64,000 nt of DNA, taken from positions 1 to 64,000 of the forward strand of contig CAVQSI010000038.1 in assembly GCA_963715825.1 (NCBI GenBank), written 5' to 3'. Numbering within the stretch: position 1 is the stretch's first letter; each line of letters starts with the position of its first letter. The stretch comes from Sva-07 sp963715825 (GTDB lineage Bacteria > Actinomycetota > Acidimicrobiia > Acidimicrobiales > Ilumatobacteraceae). The translations under genes were made by a program, and so were the position numbers. Of this stretch, positions 1 to 7,501 are shown one piece after another. The notes under the pieces are model-generated. The model had not been told where the DNA came from and made no database searches. It saw only the letters and a list, made by a program, of their open reading frames with translations.

Positions 1-924
1 GTGGTGGTGGTGACGGGTCGGCCGGCGGCGGTGCGACAGGAGCAGGCGGCGCGGGAGCAGGCGGCGTCGGGTTGGCCGGTGGTGGAGGTGTCGGCGCAGG
101 GTCGGCCGGCGGCGGAGCGACAGGAGCAGGCGGCGCGGAGCAGGCGGCGTCGGGTTGGCCGGGGTCGACGGTGCTGGCGGGGTAATGGAGCCTGCGGGCG
201 TCGCCGGTGCACCTACGGCGGGCGATGATGGACTCGGCGCACCTCCCGCCGGCCCGGACGGTGACGGCGTGGCAACCGATGGCGTCGCAGCAGCCCCGTC
301 GCCGGCGGTGGGGACCACGGCCGGCGACGGGGTCGCCACCGATCCCCCGGGCATCGGCGTGGCGACCTCAGCGGAGCGCGTCGGCGCCGGCGGCCCGAGC
401 GGCTCGGTCGACCTCGGCGTCGGCACCACGGTCGGCTGCGGCGGCGTGAACCTCGGGTCGGGCAGCGTGCCATCGGTCGCGCGTGCCTTGGCGACGGCCT
501 CATCGACGGCGTTGTCGGCGCATCCCGACATCAGCACGGCGATACCAACGGTCGACCCGGCGATCGCTGCCAGCATGCCGCGTCTGCCCAGTGGTGCCGA
601 TGACGGATCGACGCCGGCCGATCGGCGTGATGGTGGCGGCGCCGATTCGTGCCGATCCGATGCCACGGCCGAACCGTGGGGAATCTGCAGGAACCACGGG
701 GGCGGTGGCGCCACGCGTGGGAGTGCGCTGACGCCGACGCCCGGTGCGGGCCACGCCGTCGGCCGATCGACGCCCTCGTCGATCCGGTCCTCGATGTCGA
801 TGATCTGTCCGAGCACGATGCCGCCTTCGTGGGATCCTGAGTGTGATGCCGGGTGTGATGGAGGGTGTGATGGAGGGTGTGATGGAGGGTGTGATCTCGT
901 TGCACCGTAAACCGTCGCGACCAC
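1..924 (-). CDS. Proline-rich Tat/lipoprotein-like secreted protein, C-terminus off the left edge, one internal frameshift
   Basis: Read on the minus strand, an open frame starts at GTG 924 (in-frame TGA just upstream; GTG 942 and TTG 933 are alternatives). It encodes four PSHP units (12-base repeat, about 847-893), a segment containing LGQIIDIEDRIDEG, and then LGRRGMLAAIAGSTVGIAVL followed by MSGC. This twin-arginine plus hydrophobic core plus lipobox-like Cys resembles a Tat/lipoprotein signal. A shorter start at GTG 666 would put the signal near the N-terminus. The rest is a Pro/Ala/Thr-rich linker. Near position 139 the frame must shift by one base to keep the Pro-rich reading, and a duplicated copy nearby has the extra base. 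Function unknown; probably a surface protein whose folded domain lies outside the window. Confidence 0.5.
   Translation of the reverse strand, partial: MVATVYGATRSHPPSHPPSHPPSHPASHSGSHEGGIVLGQIIDIEDRIDEGVDRPTAWPAPGVGVSALPRVAPPPPWFLQIPHGSAVASDRHESAPPPSRRSAGVDPSSAPLGRRGMLAAIAGSTVGIAVLMSGCADNAVDEAVAKARATDGTLPDPRFTPPQPTVVPTPRSTEPLGPPAPTRSAEVATPMPGGSVATPSPAVVPTAGDGAAATPSVATPSPSGPAGGAPSPSSPAVGAPATPAGSITPPAPSTPANPTPPAPRRLLLSLRRRPTLRRHLHHRPTRRRLLPRRLLLSHRRRPTRHHHH
15..162. repeat. Direct repeat, two copies (15-79 and 99-162), inside the Pro-rich linker
   Basis: Two copies of a roughly 65-base GC-rich unit lie 84 bases apart and encode the Pro/Ala linker on the minus strand. They are almost identical, but the second copy has gcgcggagc where the first has gcgcgggagc. 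This single missing G changes the reading frame of the linker. Confidence 0.7.
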
Positions 925-933
925 TCCACGCAA

Positions 934-982
934 TGGTCTGACCACTCTATGTGGTCAAGAGTTGGTCAACTCGCTTGACCAC
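934..982. promoter_or_regulatory. Operator-like cluster of TGGTCAA half-sites between the lipoprotein gene and udk
   Basis: TGGTCTGACCA (934-944) is a perfect palindrome. It is followed by two direct TGGTCAA motifs (952-958, 963-969) and an inverted TTGACCA (975-981). The outer arms GTGGTCAAG (951-959) and CTTGACCAC (974-982) are perfect inverted repeats, and GAGTTG/CAACTC (959-964, 967-972) is nested inside them. The position between divergent genes suggests binding by a dimeric regulator, but which one is unknown. Confidence 0.5.
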
Positions 983-1039
983 GCCATGACACCGGGGACC
1001 GATGGCGGGACCGATGGCGGCATCGGTAGCGTGCGGCGG

Positions 1040-1666
1040 ATGCAACGTCCGTTCATGATCGGCATCGCCGGAGGCAGCAGTTCGGGCAAGACCACGGTCA
1101 CCGAGCGTCTCGCCGCGCTGACCGGTGACGAGCACCTGTCGCTGATCGAACTCGACTCGTACTACCTCGACCTCGGCGATGCGCCGATCGAGGAGCGCCG
1201 CGCGGTCAACTACGACCATCCCGACGCATTCGACTGGGCGCTGCTGAACGACCACCTGGCCGCGCTCGCGAACGGGGCGTCGGTCCCGGTGCCGGTGTAC
1301 GACTACGCCCAGCACAACCGCAGCGACGAGGTGCGCATGGTCGAGCCGGCGCGCATCATCGTCGTCGACGGCATCCTCGTGTTCTGGGACCGGGTGCTCC
1401 GCGAGCGATTCGACCTCAAGATCTTCGTCGACACCGCCGCTGACATCCGTCTGATCCGGCGGCTCCGACGTGACGTCGCCGAGCGCGGACGCACCCCCGA
1501 GTTCGTGATCGAGCAATACCTCGAGACGGTGCGCCCCGCCCACGAGCGCTTCATCGAACCGAGCAAGCGCTACGCCGACGTGATCATCCCCGAAGGCGGC
1601 CTCAACCGTCCCGCACTCGAGGTGCTGTTGGCTCGCGTCCGCGAGTTGACCCTCGGCGACAGCTGA
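1040..1666 (+). CDS. udk: Uridine kinase
   Basis: Phosphorylates uridine and cytidine in cytoplasmic pyrimidine salvage. The protein (208 aa from ATG 1040) opens with FMIGIAGGSSSGKTT, the family P-loop, followed by LIELDSYYLDL and NYDHPDAFDWALL, both typical of the uridine kinase/phosphoribulokinase fold, and later RRLRRDVAERGRT in the lid region. E. coli Udk is about 213 aa, so 1040 fits the family. The frame is open upstream to TTG 962 and includes ATG 986, but those starts would run through the TGGTCAA inverted repeats and add residues with no family counterpart. It stands alone on the plus strand, 14 bases before the end of a convergent glycosyltransferase gene. Confidence 0.9.
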   Translation: MQRPFMIGIAGGSSSGKTTVTERLAALTGDEHLSLIELDSYYLDLGDAPIEERRAVNYDHPDAFDWALLNDHLAALANGASVPVPVYDYAQHNRSDEVRMVEPARIIVVDGILVFWDRVLRERFDLKIFVDTAADIRLIRRLRRDVAERGRTPEFVIEQYLETVRPAHERFIEPSKRYADVIIPEGGLNRPALEVLLARVRELTLGDS

Positions 1667-1680
1667 CGTCGACCATCCGG

Positions 1681-2778
1681 TCAGGCGAGCACGTGGGTGT
1701 ACACGTCGACGTACCGCTCGATCATGCGTGACACGTCGAAGCGTTCGACGGCGGTCGCACGAATCGCGGACCGGTCGAGGAGATCGACATCGCGGACCGC
1801 GTCGACGGCGGCCGCGGGCGTGTCGACCAGGAACCCCGTCGTCGCGTGGTCGATGAGTTCCGGCATCGATCCCCGCCGATGGGCGATGACCGGCGTGCCG
1901 CAGGCCATGGCTTCCACGACGCTGTAGCCGAACGGTTCGTCGAAGTCGATCAGGTGGAGCAGCGCGTGGGCGCCACCGAGCACGGCGGAACGTTCGGTCG
2001 CTGCGACCGGGCCGAGGTAGCGAACGTCGTCGCCGAGGTGCGGTTCGACCTCGCTGCGGAAGTAGTGCTCGTCCTGGATGATGCCGGCGATGTCGAGTCG
2101 GCGCCCGGTGCGTCGGGCGACGTCGATGGCGTGCGCAGTGCCCTTGTCCGGGTGGATCCGCCCGAAGTAGAGCAGGTGATCGCCTGGCGACGCGGCGACG
2201 TCGAAGTCGGCGGTGCGGATGCCGTGGTGGATCGTCGCGGCGTAGTGGAGTCGGGGGTGGCGGTCGGCGTCGCTGATGGCGACGTAGTGGGTCGTGGCGT
2301 CGTAGCGCTCGTACGCCGGGACGATCCGCTCCGAGGAGAACCCGTGGATGGTCGTGACCACCGGCGTGTCGACGAGGCCGCTGTAGGTGAGCGGTAGGAA
2401 GTCGAAGCCGTTGTGGATGACGTCGAAGTCGGCCGCCTGTTCGAACGCCGAGGCGATGTGGATGCATTCGGCCACCTTCGGTTCGATGGTCGGGTCGTCG
2501 GACCATCCACCGGTCGAGGTGGCGTGCAGCCGGGCGGTGGTGATCGAGTCGGCCGTGGCGAACAGCGTGACGTCGTGCCCGGCCGCGACGAGCCCGTCGG
2601 CCAGCAGTGAGGCGAACTGCTCCCACGGTCCGTAGTGCCGCGGCGGGGTGCGCCAGGCGATCGGTGCGAGCACCGCAACTCGGAGTCGAGCACCGGAAGC
2701 GGACTCGTGATGGCGAGCGGGGATGAGAGCAGGGTACCGACGACGGGTTCGTGATCGCGGGCAGTACGGTGGAACCAC
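1681..2778 (-). CDS. Glycosyltransferase family 4 (GT-B fold)
   Basis: Predicted retaining glycosyltransferase. The N-terminal Rossmann half includes LRVAVLAPIAWRTPPRHYGP and FDVIHNGFDFLPL, with VVTTIHGF at the acceptor side. The C-terminal half has LLYFGRIHPDKG and the GT4 nucleotide-sugar motif DEPFGYSVVEAMACGTPVIA, containing the EX7E pair. The start is uncertain: GTG 2778 is the nearest start that keeps the first beta strand, while GTG 2673 would clip it. It is divergent from a second GT4 gene and close to a GH130 enzyme, which suggests a shared oligosaccharide pathway. Donor and acceptor cannot be read from the sequence. Confidence 0.8.
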   Translation of the reverse strand: MVPPYCPRSRTRRRYPALIPARHHESASGARLRVAVLAPIAWRTPPRHYGPWEQFASLLADGLVAAGHDVTLFATADSITTARLHATSTGGWSDDPTIEPKVAECIHIASAFEQAADFDVIHNGFDFLPLTYSGLVDTPVVTTIHGFSSERIVPAYERYDATTHYVAISDADRHPRLHYAATIHHGIRTADFDVAASPGDHLLYFGRIHPDKGTAHAIDVARRTGRRLDIAGIIQDEHYFRSEVEPHLGDDVRYLGPVAATERSAVLGGAHALLHLIDFDEPFGYSVVEAMACGTPVIAHRRGSMPELIDHATTGFLVDTPAAAVDAVRDVDLLDRSAIRATAVERFDVSRMIERYVDVYTHVLA

Positions 2779-2880
2779 GCCCCTTGGGCGAGTGCGCCCC
2801 GCTTGGGCTGGACGGCCATCGCAGTGCTGTCGCCCTCCGCAGGCTCGACGCCTCGGCTGAGCCGAACAAGGAGTTCTGCC

Positions 2881-4059
2881 GTGCACACACCCGTCCCGGT
2901 TTCATCCGGTCCAGCGGACCGAGCCCACGCCCCGTCCTTCGGCATCTTGTCGACCTTCCCGCCCACGTCCTGCGGAATCGCCACGTTCTCCGCCGCCCTC
3001 GCAGCTGGCCTGATCGGCGAGGGTGCCTCGGTCGACGTGGTGCGCTGCGGGCCGAGACCCGAGGTCGAAGACGTCCTGGTGGTGGGATCGCTCACCGACG
3101 ACGGCGACGACGACGGCGAACATCGCGACGCGATCGACGCGTTGAACCGCACCGACGTCGTCATCGTCCAACACGAGTACGGCCTGTACGACGGAGCCGA
3201 CGGCGAGTCGATCATCGATCTCGTCGCCGCGATCGACGTTCCGATCGTGGTGGTTGCGCACACCGTCCTGACGGAGCCGACCGCAAATCAACGGCGCGTG
3301 CTCGAGCAGGTGTGCCGCCGCGCCGACGCGGTCGTGGTCATGACCAGGACGGCACACGTGCGTCTGCTGGACGGCTACGACGTCGACGGCACCAAGCTGC
3401 ACGTGATCCCCCATGGCGCCGCCACCCCGCTCGCAGCCCCCTCGGCCTCGCAGCGCCGACCCGGCGCGCCACCGCGGCTGCTGACCTGGGGCCTGCTCGG
3501 GCCGGGCAAGGGCATCGAGTGGGCCATCGACGCCATGGCCGAACTCGGTGACGTCGACCCGCTCCCGGAGTACGTCGTGGCCGGGGCGACGCACCCGAAG
3601 GTCCGTGAGAAGCACGGCGAGGCCTATCGCCGGATGCTGGTCGACCGTGCGACGTCGTCGATCGTCGACGTCACGTTCGACGACACCTATCGCAACCTCA
3701 TGTCGCTGACCGAGCTGATCCAGTCGGCCGACCTCGTCGTGCTGCCCTACGACTCGCGCGACCAGGTGACCTCGGGCGTGCTGGTCGACGCTGTCGCTGC
3801 CGGTCGCCCGGTGGTGTCGACGGCCTTCCCCCATGCCGTCGAACTCCTCGGCAGCGGCGCCGGCATCGTCGTGCCCCAGCGCGACCCCGTGGCGCTGGGC
3901 CGGGCGATCCGCTCGGTGCTCACCGACCCGTCACTCGCGTCGGCGATGGAGGCAGAGGCCCGCCGACTCGCACCCGGGCTGGCCTGGTCCTCCGTTGCGC
4001 ACCGCTACGCCGAACTCGCCGACCTGGTCATGGCCGCTCGTCGGCCGGTGTCGTCGTGA
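2881..4059 (+). CDS. Glycosyltransferase family 4
   Basis: 392-residue GT-B glycosyltransferase. GTG 2881 is favoured because AAGGAG (2868-2873) sits seven bases upstream. The N-terminus carries FGILSTFPPTSCGIATFSAA, a motif seen in GT4 enzymes linked to GH130 genes, followed by VVIVQHEYGLYDG. The C-terminal half has LLTWGLLGPGKGIEWAIDAM and SADLVVLPYDSRDQVTSGVL, the donor-binding region; the usual EX7E is modified, as is common in this subgroup. Its stop overlaps the next gene by GTGA, so the two are probably co-translated. Substrate unknown; a mannosyl donor is inferred from the neighbours only. Confidence 0.85.
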   Translation: MHTPVPVSSGPADRAHAPSFGILSTFPPTSCGIATFSAALAAGLIGEGASVDVVRCGPRPEVEDVLVVGSLTDDGDDDGEHRDAIDALNRTDVVIVQHEYGLYDGADGESIIDLVAAIDVPIVVVAHTVLTEPTANQRRVLEQVCRRADAVVVMTRTAHVRLLDGYDVDGTKLHVIPHGAATPLAAPSASQRRPGAPPRLLTWGLLGPGKGIEWAIDAMAELGDVDPLPEYVVAGATHPKVREKHGEAYRRMLVDRATSSIVDVTFDDTYRNLMSLTELIQSADLVVLPYDSRDQVTSGVLVDAVAAGRPVVSTAFPHAVELLGSGAGIVVPQRDPVALGRAIRSVLTDPSLASAMEAEARRLAPGLAWSSVAHRYAELADLVMAARRPVSS

Positions 4060-5099
4060 CACTGCCCACGTTCGCGCACGTGCTGTCGATGAGCGACGGG
4101 ATCGGGATGTTCGAACACGCAGATCACGCCGAACCGCGTCGCGACGAGGGGTACTGCACCGACGACGTCGCCCGGTTGCTGATCGTCGCCGTGCGGGAGC
4201 CGGCCGACAGCCAGGCGGTCCGGGATCTGGGCCGCATGGCCTTCCGGTTCCTGGCCGAGGCGCAGAACGTTCACGGCAGGGTCCGCAATCGGCGCGACGC
4301 CAGGGGGCGCTGGCACGGGCGTCACGGCGTCGAGGACTGCTGGGGTCGCAGCGTGTGGGCGTTCGGTACGGCGGCGCGCCGCGCCCCCGAGGCGTCGATG
4401 CGCGCGAGCGCGATCTCGTACTTCGACCACGGGTCGTCGCAACGATCTCCGCACCGGCGCGCCATGGCCTTCGCGGCGCTCGGAGCGGCCGAGGTGGCGA
4501 ACTCCGACCAACGGCACCGTCGCTCTCGCGAACTGCTCGCCGACGCGATCGACGTCATCGGACGACCCTCGACGAACGCTGACTGGCCGTGGCCCGAACC
4601 ACGACTCTCGTACGCGAACGCAGCGCTCGCCGAGGCCCTCATCGCGGCCGGCGACGTGCTCGATCGACCCGACGTCGTCGACGACGGTCTGCTCCTGCTG
4701 CGTTGGCTGCTCGACCGCGAAACATCCGACGGCCACCTCTCGCCGACGCCCGTCGGTGGGGCCGGTCCCGGCGACACCGCCGGCCGATTCGATCAACAAC
4801 CCATCGAGGTCGCGGCGCTCGCCGACGCATGCCACCGCGCGCACGTCGTGACCGGCGACAGCGCGTGGCAGCACGGTGTCGATCTGGCGATCGCCTGGTT
4901 CGCAGGCGACAACGACCTCGGTGCGGTGATGTGGGACCCCGACACCCACGGTTGCTACGACGGCCTCACCCCGACGGGTCCGAACCTCAACCAGGGCGCC
5001 GAGTCGACACTGGCGTTGATCGCAACGCTGCAGTACGCGGCCCGGAACCCCGACGGTGCGACCGGCCTCCTCACGTCGACGGATCGGTCAACCGGCTGA
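4056..5099 (+). CDS. Predicted (alpha/alpha) six-hairpin glycosidase-like protein of the GT4/GH130 locus
   Basis: 347 residues starting at GTG 4056, four bases inside the upstream glycosyltransferase gene. The protein is helix- and Trp-rich with regularly spaced repeats (DGIGMFEHADHAEPRRDEGY, CTDDVARLLIVAV, WHGRHGVEDCWGRSVWAFG, FDQQPIEVAALADACHRA). This resembles the alternating helix pairs and acidic/aromatic residues of six-hairpin glycosidases. Homologues are often labelled glycosyltransferases because of their neighbours, but no GT fold is visible. No signal peptide. It overlaps the convergent GH130 gene by 29 bases. Catalytic role unproven. Confidence 0.6.
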   Translation: MTLPTFAHVLSMSDGIGMFEHADHAEPRRDEGYCTDDVARLLIVAVREPADSQAVRDLGRMAFRFLAEAQNVHGRVRNRRDARGRWHGRHGVEDCWGRSVWAFGTAARRAPEASMRASAISYFDHGSSQRSPHRRAMAFAALGAAEVANSDQRHRRSRELLADAIDVIGRPSTNADWPWPEPRLSYANAALAEALIAAGDVLDRPDVVDDGLLLLRWLLDRETSDGHLSPTPVGGAGPGDTAGRFDQQPIEVAALADACHRAHVVTGDSAWQHGVDLAIAWFAGDNDLGAVMWDPDTHGCYDGLTPTGPNLNQGAESTLALIATLQYAARNPDGATGLLTSTDRSTG

Positions 5100-6558
5100 T
5101 CAGGTCGTCCACGCGCATCGTGGCGACGCGGGCGCCCACATCCGCATAGCCGTACGGGATCACGAGGTGGTCGCGGTGGATCAGGCTGCCGCACGAGTAC
5201 ACGACGTTCGGCACGTATCCGTCGCGCTCGTCGGCGTCGGGCTCCAGCAGCGGCTCCTGCAGGTGCCCGAGAACGCGGCTCGGATCGTCGATGTCGAGCA
5301 GCAACGCGCCCAGGGTGTACCGGCGCATCGGGCCGACGCCGTGGGTGATCACGAGCCATCCGGCATCGGTCTCGAGCGGCGAGCCGCAGTTGCCGAGTTG
5401 CAGCAGCTCCCACGGCTGCTCGGGTTCCTGGATCCGTGTCGCCTCACGCCACACCCGGACGTCGGTCGAGGTCATGAGGAAGTTGTTCACGTTGTCCTGG
5501 CGGCTCAACGCGACGTATCGGCCGGCGATCCGTCGCGGGAACAGGGCCATCCCCTTGTTCTGTGCGGCATGCCCGGTCAGCGTGGCGATCCGGAACTCGC
5601 CGAAGTCGGCGGTCTCGATGAGCTGCGGAAGGATCTGATGGCCGTCGTACGCGGTGTAGGTGGCGAAGTACGTGACGGCACCGTCGTCGTCGACGAAGCG
5701 GACGAAGCGGGCGTCCTCCATGCCGTGGCTCTCGGTCGGTGCGGACGGGAACAGCACCCGCTCGGACATGGGCGTGGATGGCGGGAACGAGACCCGGTAG
5801 TTCGACGACGCCAGCCAGTGCAGGAACCTGGTCGTCTCGCCCGACATCGACCGGTCGATCCCGTCGTCGTCGAGTGCGGCGATGGCCATCTCGAGTTCGG
5901 TCATCGTGAACCGCTCCGACAGCCGAGCGAGCACTCGCTCCTCGACGTCGTTCAACATCGCGAGATCATCGAGTTTCATCGCGAAGAAGCGCTTGTCGTA
6001 GGCGTGCGGCGAACGCACCCCCGTCTCGGCGTACGGGCTCACCGGTTCGAGTTCGACCGCACCGTCGGCTGCGACGACGCCCGTGCGGAACTCGATCGAC
6101 GACACGTGACCTTCACCGATTGCCCGCAGGCTCATGACGAACCTGACCGCACCGGCCGCGACACCCGACTGATCGGGGGAGACCACGATCGACGGGTTTC
6201 CGAGGGCCGCTGCTTCGATCGAGTACTCGTGGGTGAAGTAGGCACCGATCAGGCGCCGCCGCTCGGTGGTGATCGGAGCGAGCAGCGAGCCCGGGAACCG
6301 GGCCGCGACGACGTCGTGATGCCGTTCGAGCACGGCGTCGAACTCACGATGGCGGTCGGCGAACAGTGCGCACGCGTCGGCCAGGGCGTCGGTGACCTCG
6401 TCCTCCGTCAGCGCCATGATCCGTCGCAGGACGGCTTCGGGACGCGACAACCCGTCGCGGACGACCTCGTCGCCCGGCATGAACAACTTGGTGATCACCC
6501 GACGCGGATCCGGAACGAGGCGCACCGACGACTCCCGTGTGATCCGGAGTGCATCCAT
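5071..6558 (-). CDS. Glycoside hydrolase family 130 (mannoside phosphorylase/beta-mannosidase type)
   Basis: 495 residues from ATG 6558, five-bladed propeller family. Characteristic segments are GAYFTHEYSIEAAALGNPSI in the N-terminal region and ESHGMEDARFVRFVDDDGA, where the ED pair corresponds to the conserved acidic region of GH130; LFPRRIAGRYVALSRQDN is also typical. GH130 enzymes either phosphorolyse or hydrolyse beta-mannosides, and the sequence alone does not settle which. No signal peptide, so it is cytoplasmic. A GGGGG stretch precedes the ATG. It converges on the GT/glycosidase-like operon, which supports a role in turnover of the glycan those genes make. Confidence 0.85.
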   Translation of the reverse strand: MDALRITRESSVRLVPDPRRVITKLFMPGDEVVRDGLSRPEAVLRRIMALTEDEVTDALADACALFADRHREFDAVLERHHDVVAARFPGSLLAPITTERRRLIGAYFTHEYSIEAAALGNPSIVVSPDQSGVAAGAVRFVMSLRAIGEGHVSSIEFRTGVVAADGAVELEPVSPYAETGVRSPHAYDKRFFAMKLDDLAMLNDVEERVLARLSERFTMTELEMAIAALDDDGIDRSMSGETTRFLHWLASSNYRVSFPPSTPMSERVLFPSAPTESHGMEDARFVRFVDDDGAVTYFATYTAYDGHQILPQLIETADFGEFRIATLTGHAAQNKGMALFPRRIAGRYVALSRQDNVNNFLMTSTDVRVWREATRIQEPEQPWELLQLGNCGSPLETDAGWLVITHGVGPMRRYTLGALLLDIDDPSRVLGHLQEPLLEPDADERDGYVPNVVYSCGSLIHRDHLVIPYGYADVGARVATMRVDDLISRLTDPST

Positions 6559-6711
6559 GAGAACCCCCGGCCACTGGCGATCGTGCTCCCGTCGAGGTGA
6601 CGAGGATCGACTCCACCGTACCCGGGCGGGTCGCCGACCCGACACGGCCACCGCCGCGGCGCCCGGTCCCGCGAACCGCACTACGATGACGTCGCTGCGA
6701 GGAGCCGTTCG

Positions 6712-7401
6712 ATGACCACCCACCCACTGACCGACGGAATGTTCGGCGGGCCGCTGGACGAACCGCTGGGATCCGTCGGTCGGCCGTCGTGGCGGGGGCG
6801 ACTCCACCTCATCGCCCTGATCACGGTGATCCCCCTGCTCGTCGTGCTGACGGTCGAGTCGAGCGGTGCCCGCGCTCGTGCGGCGGTGATCATGTACGGC
6901 ATCGGGCTGTGCTCGATGCTCGCCGTGTCGACGACCTACCACCGATGGGTCCACACGATCCGCGCACGCGCCGCGTGGCGTCGCGCCGACCATGCGACGA
7001 TCTTCGCTGCCATCGCAGGGACGTTCGCGGCGCTCGCACTGATGTCGCTCAGCACCGCAGCGGCGATCGCAACCCTGATCGTCGTGTGGGGTGCGGCCGC
7101 ATCGAGTGCGCTGGTCAAGATCTTCTGGTTCGACCGCGCCCACGGGTTCGGCAGTGCGATGTACATCGGTCTCGGGTGGGCCGGCGTCGCCATCGGGCCC
7201 GCGCTGTGGCGAGATGGCGGGCTCCCGACCGTGGCGCTGGTGCTCGCGGGCGGCGTGATCTACACGGCGGGGGCGATCGCCTTCTCACGCGGGTGGCCGA
7301 CGCTGCGGCCGTCGACCTTCTCGTTCCACGAGTTCTGGCACGCCTGCACGCTCGCCGCCGCAGGCCTGCACCTCGCTGCCATCTGGACACTTGCTGTCTG
7401 A
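6712..7401 (+). CDS. TrhA/hemolysin III family membrane protein
   Basis: 229-residue integral membrane protein of the PAQR-like hemolysin III family. It has seven predicted hydrophobic segments beginning with LIALITVIPLLVVLTV. The family histidines appear in SMLAVSTTYHRW after helix 2 and SFHEFWHACTLAAAGLHLAA at the C-terminus. The family is linked to membrane homeostasis; the hemolysin name is historical. It ends one base before a convergent tRNA-Thr gene. Confidence 0.85.
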   Translation: MTTHPLTDGMFGGPLDEPLGSVGRPSWRGRLHLIALITVIPLLVVLTVESSGARARAAVIMYGIGLCSMLAVSTTYHRWVHTIRARAAWRRADHATIFAAIAGTFAALALMSLSTAAAIATLIVVWGAAASSALVKIFWFDRAHGFGSAMYIGLGWAGVAIGPALWRDGGLPTVALVLAGGVIYTAGAIAFSRGWPTLRPSTFSFHEFWHACTLAAAGLHLAAIWTLAV

Positions 7402-7473
7402 GCCGGGTGCGAGGATCGAACTCGCCACCTCATGATTACAAATCAAGTGCTCTACCAACTGAGCTAACCCGGC
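7402..7473 (-). tRNA. tRNA-Thr (anticodon TGT)
   Basis: The minus strand folds as a cloverleaf: acceptor GCCGGGT/ACCCGGC (seven pairs), D arm GCTCAGTTGGTAGAGC, anticodon loop TTTGTAA with TGT at positions 34-36, and T arm GCGAGTTCGATCCTCGC. One T:T mismatch is seen in the anticodon stem. CCA is not encoded. Confidence 0.93.
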
Positions 7474-7501
7474 GTGGGCGCCCAGGATATCCAGGCGGGC
7501 G

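Noticed and set aside
843..893. Four 12-base direct repeats as regulatory iterons
   Set aside because: They keep the reading frame and encode PSHP units in the minus-strand protein, so protein-level repetition explains them.
962..1039. Upstream starts for udk at TTG 962 or ATG 986
   Set aside because: They would add residues lacking family counterparts and put the coding region through the operator-like inverted repeats; ATG 1040 gives the family length.
947..2905. Long open frame on the minus strand across udk and the glycosyltransferase
   Set aside because: Low-complexity Arg/Pro translation with no domain; it is the antisense of udk and an alternate frame of the glycosyltransferase, as expected in high-GC DNA.
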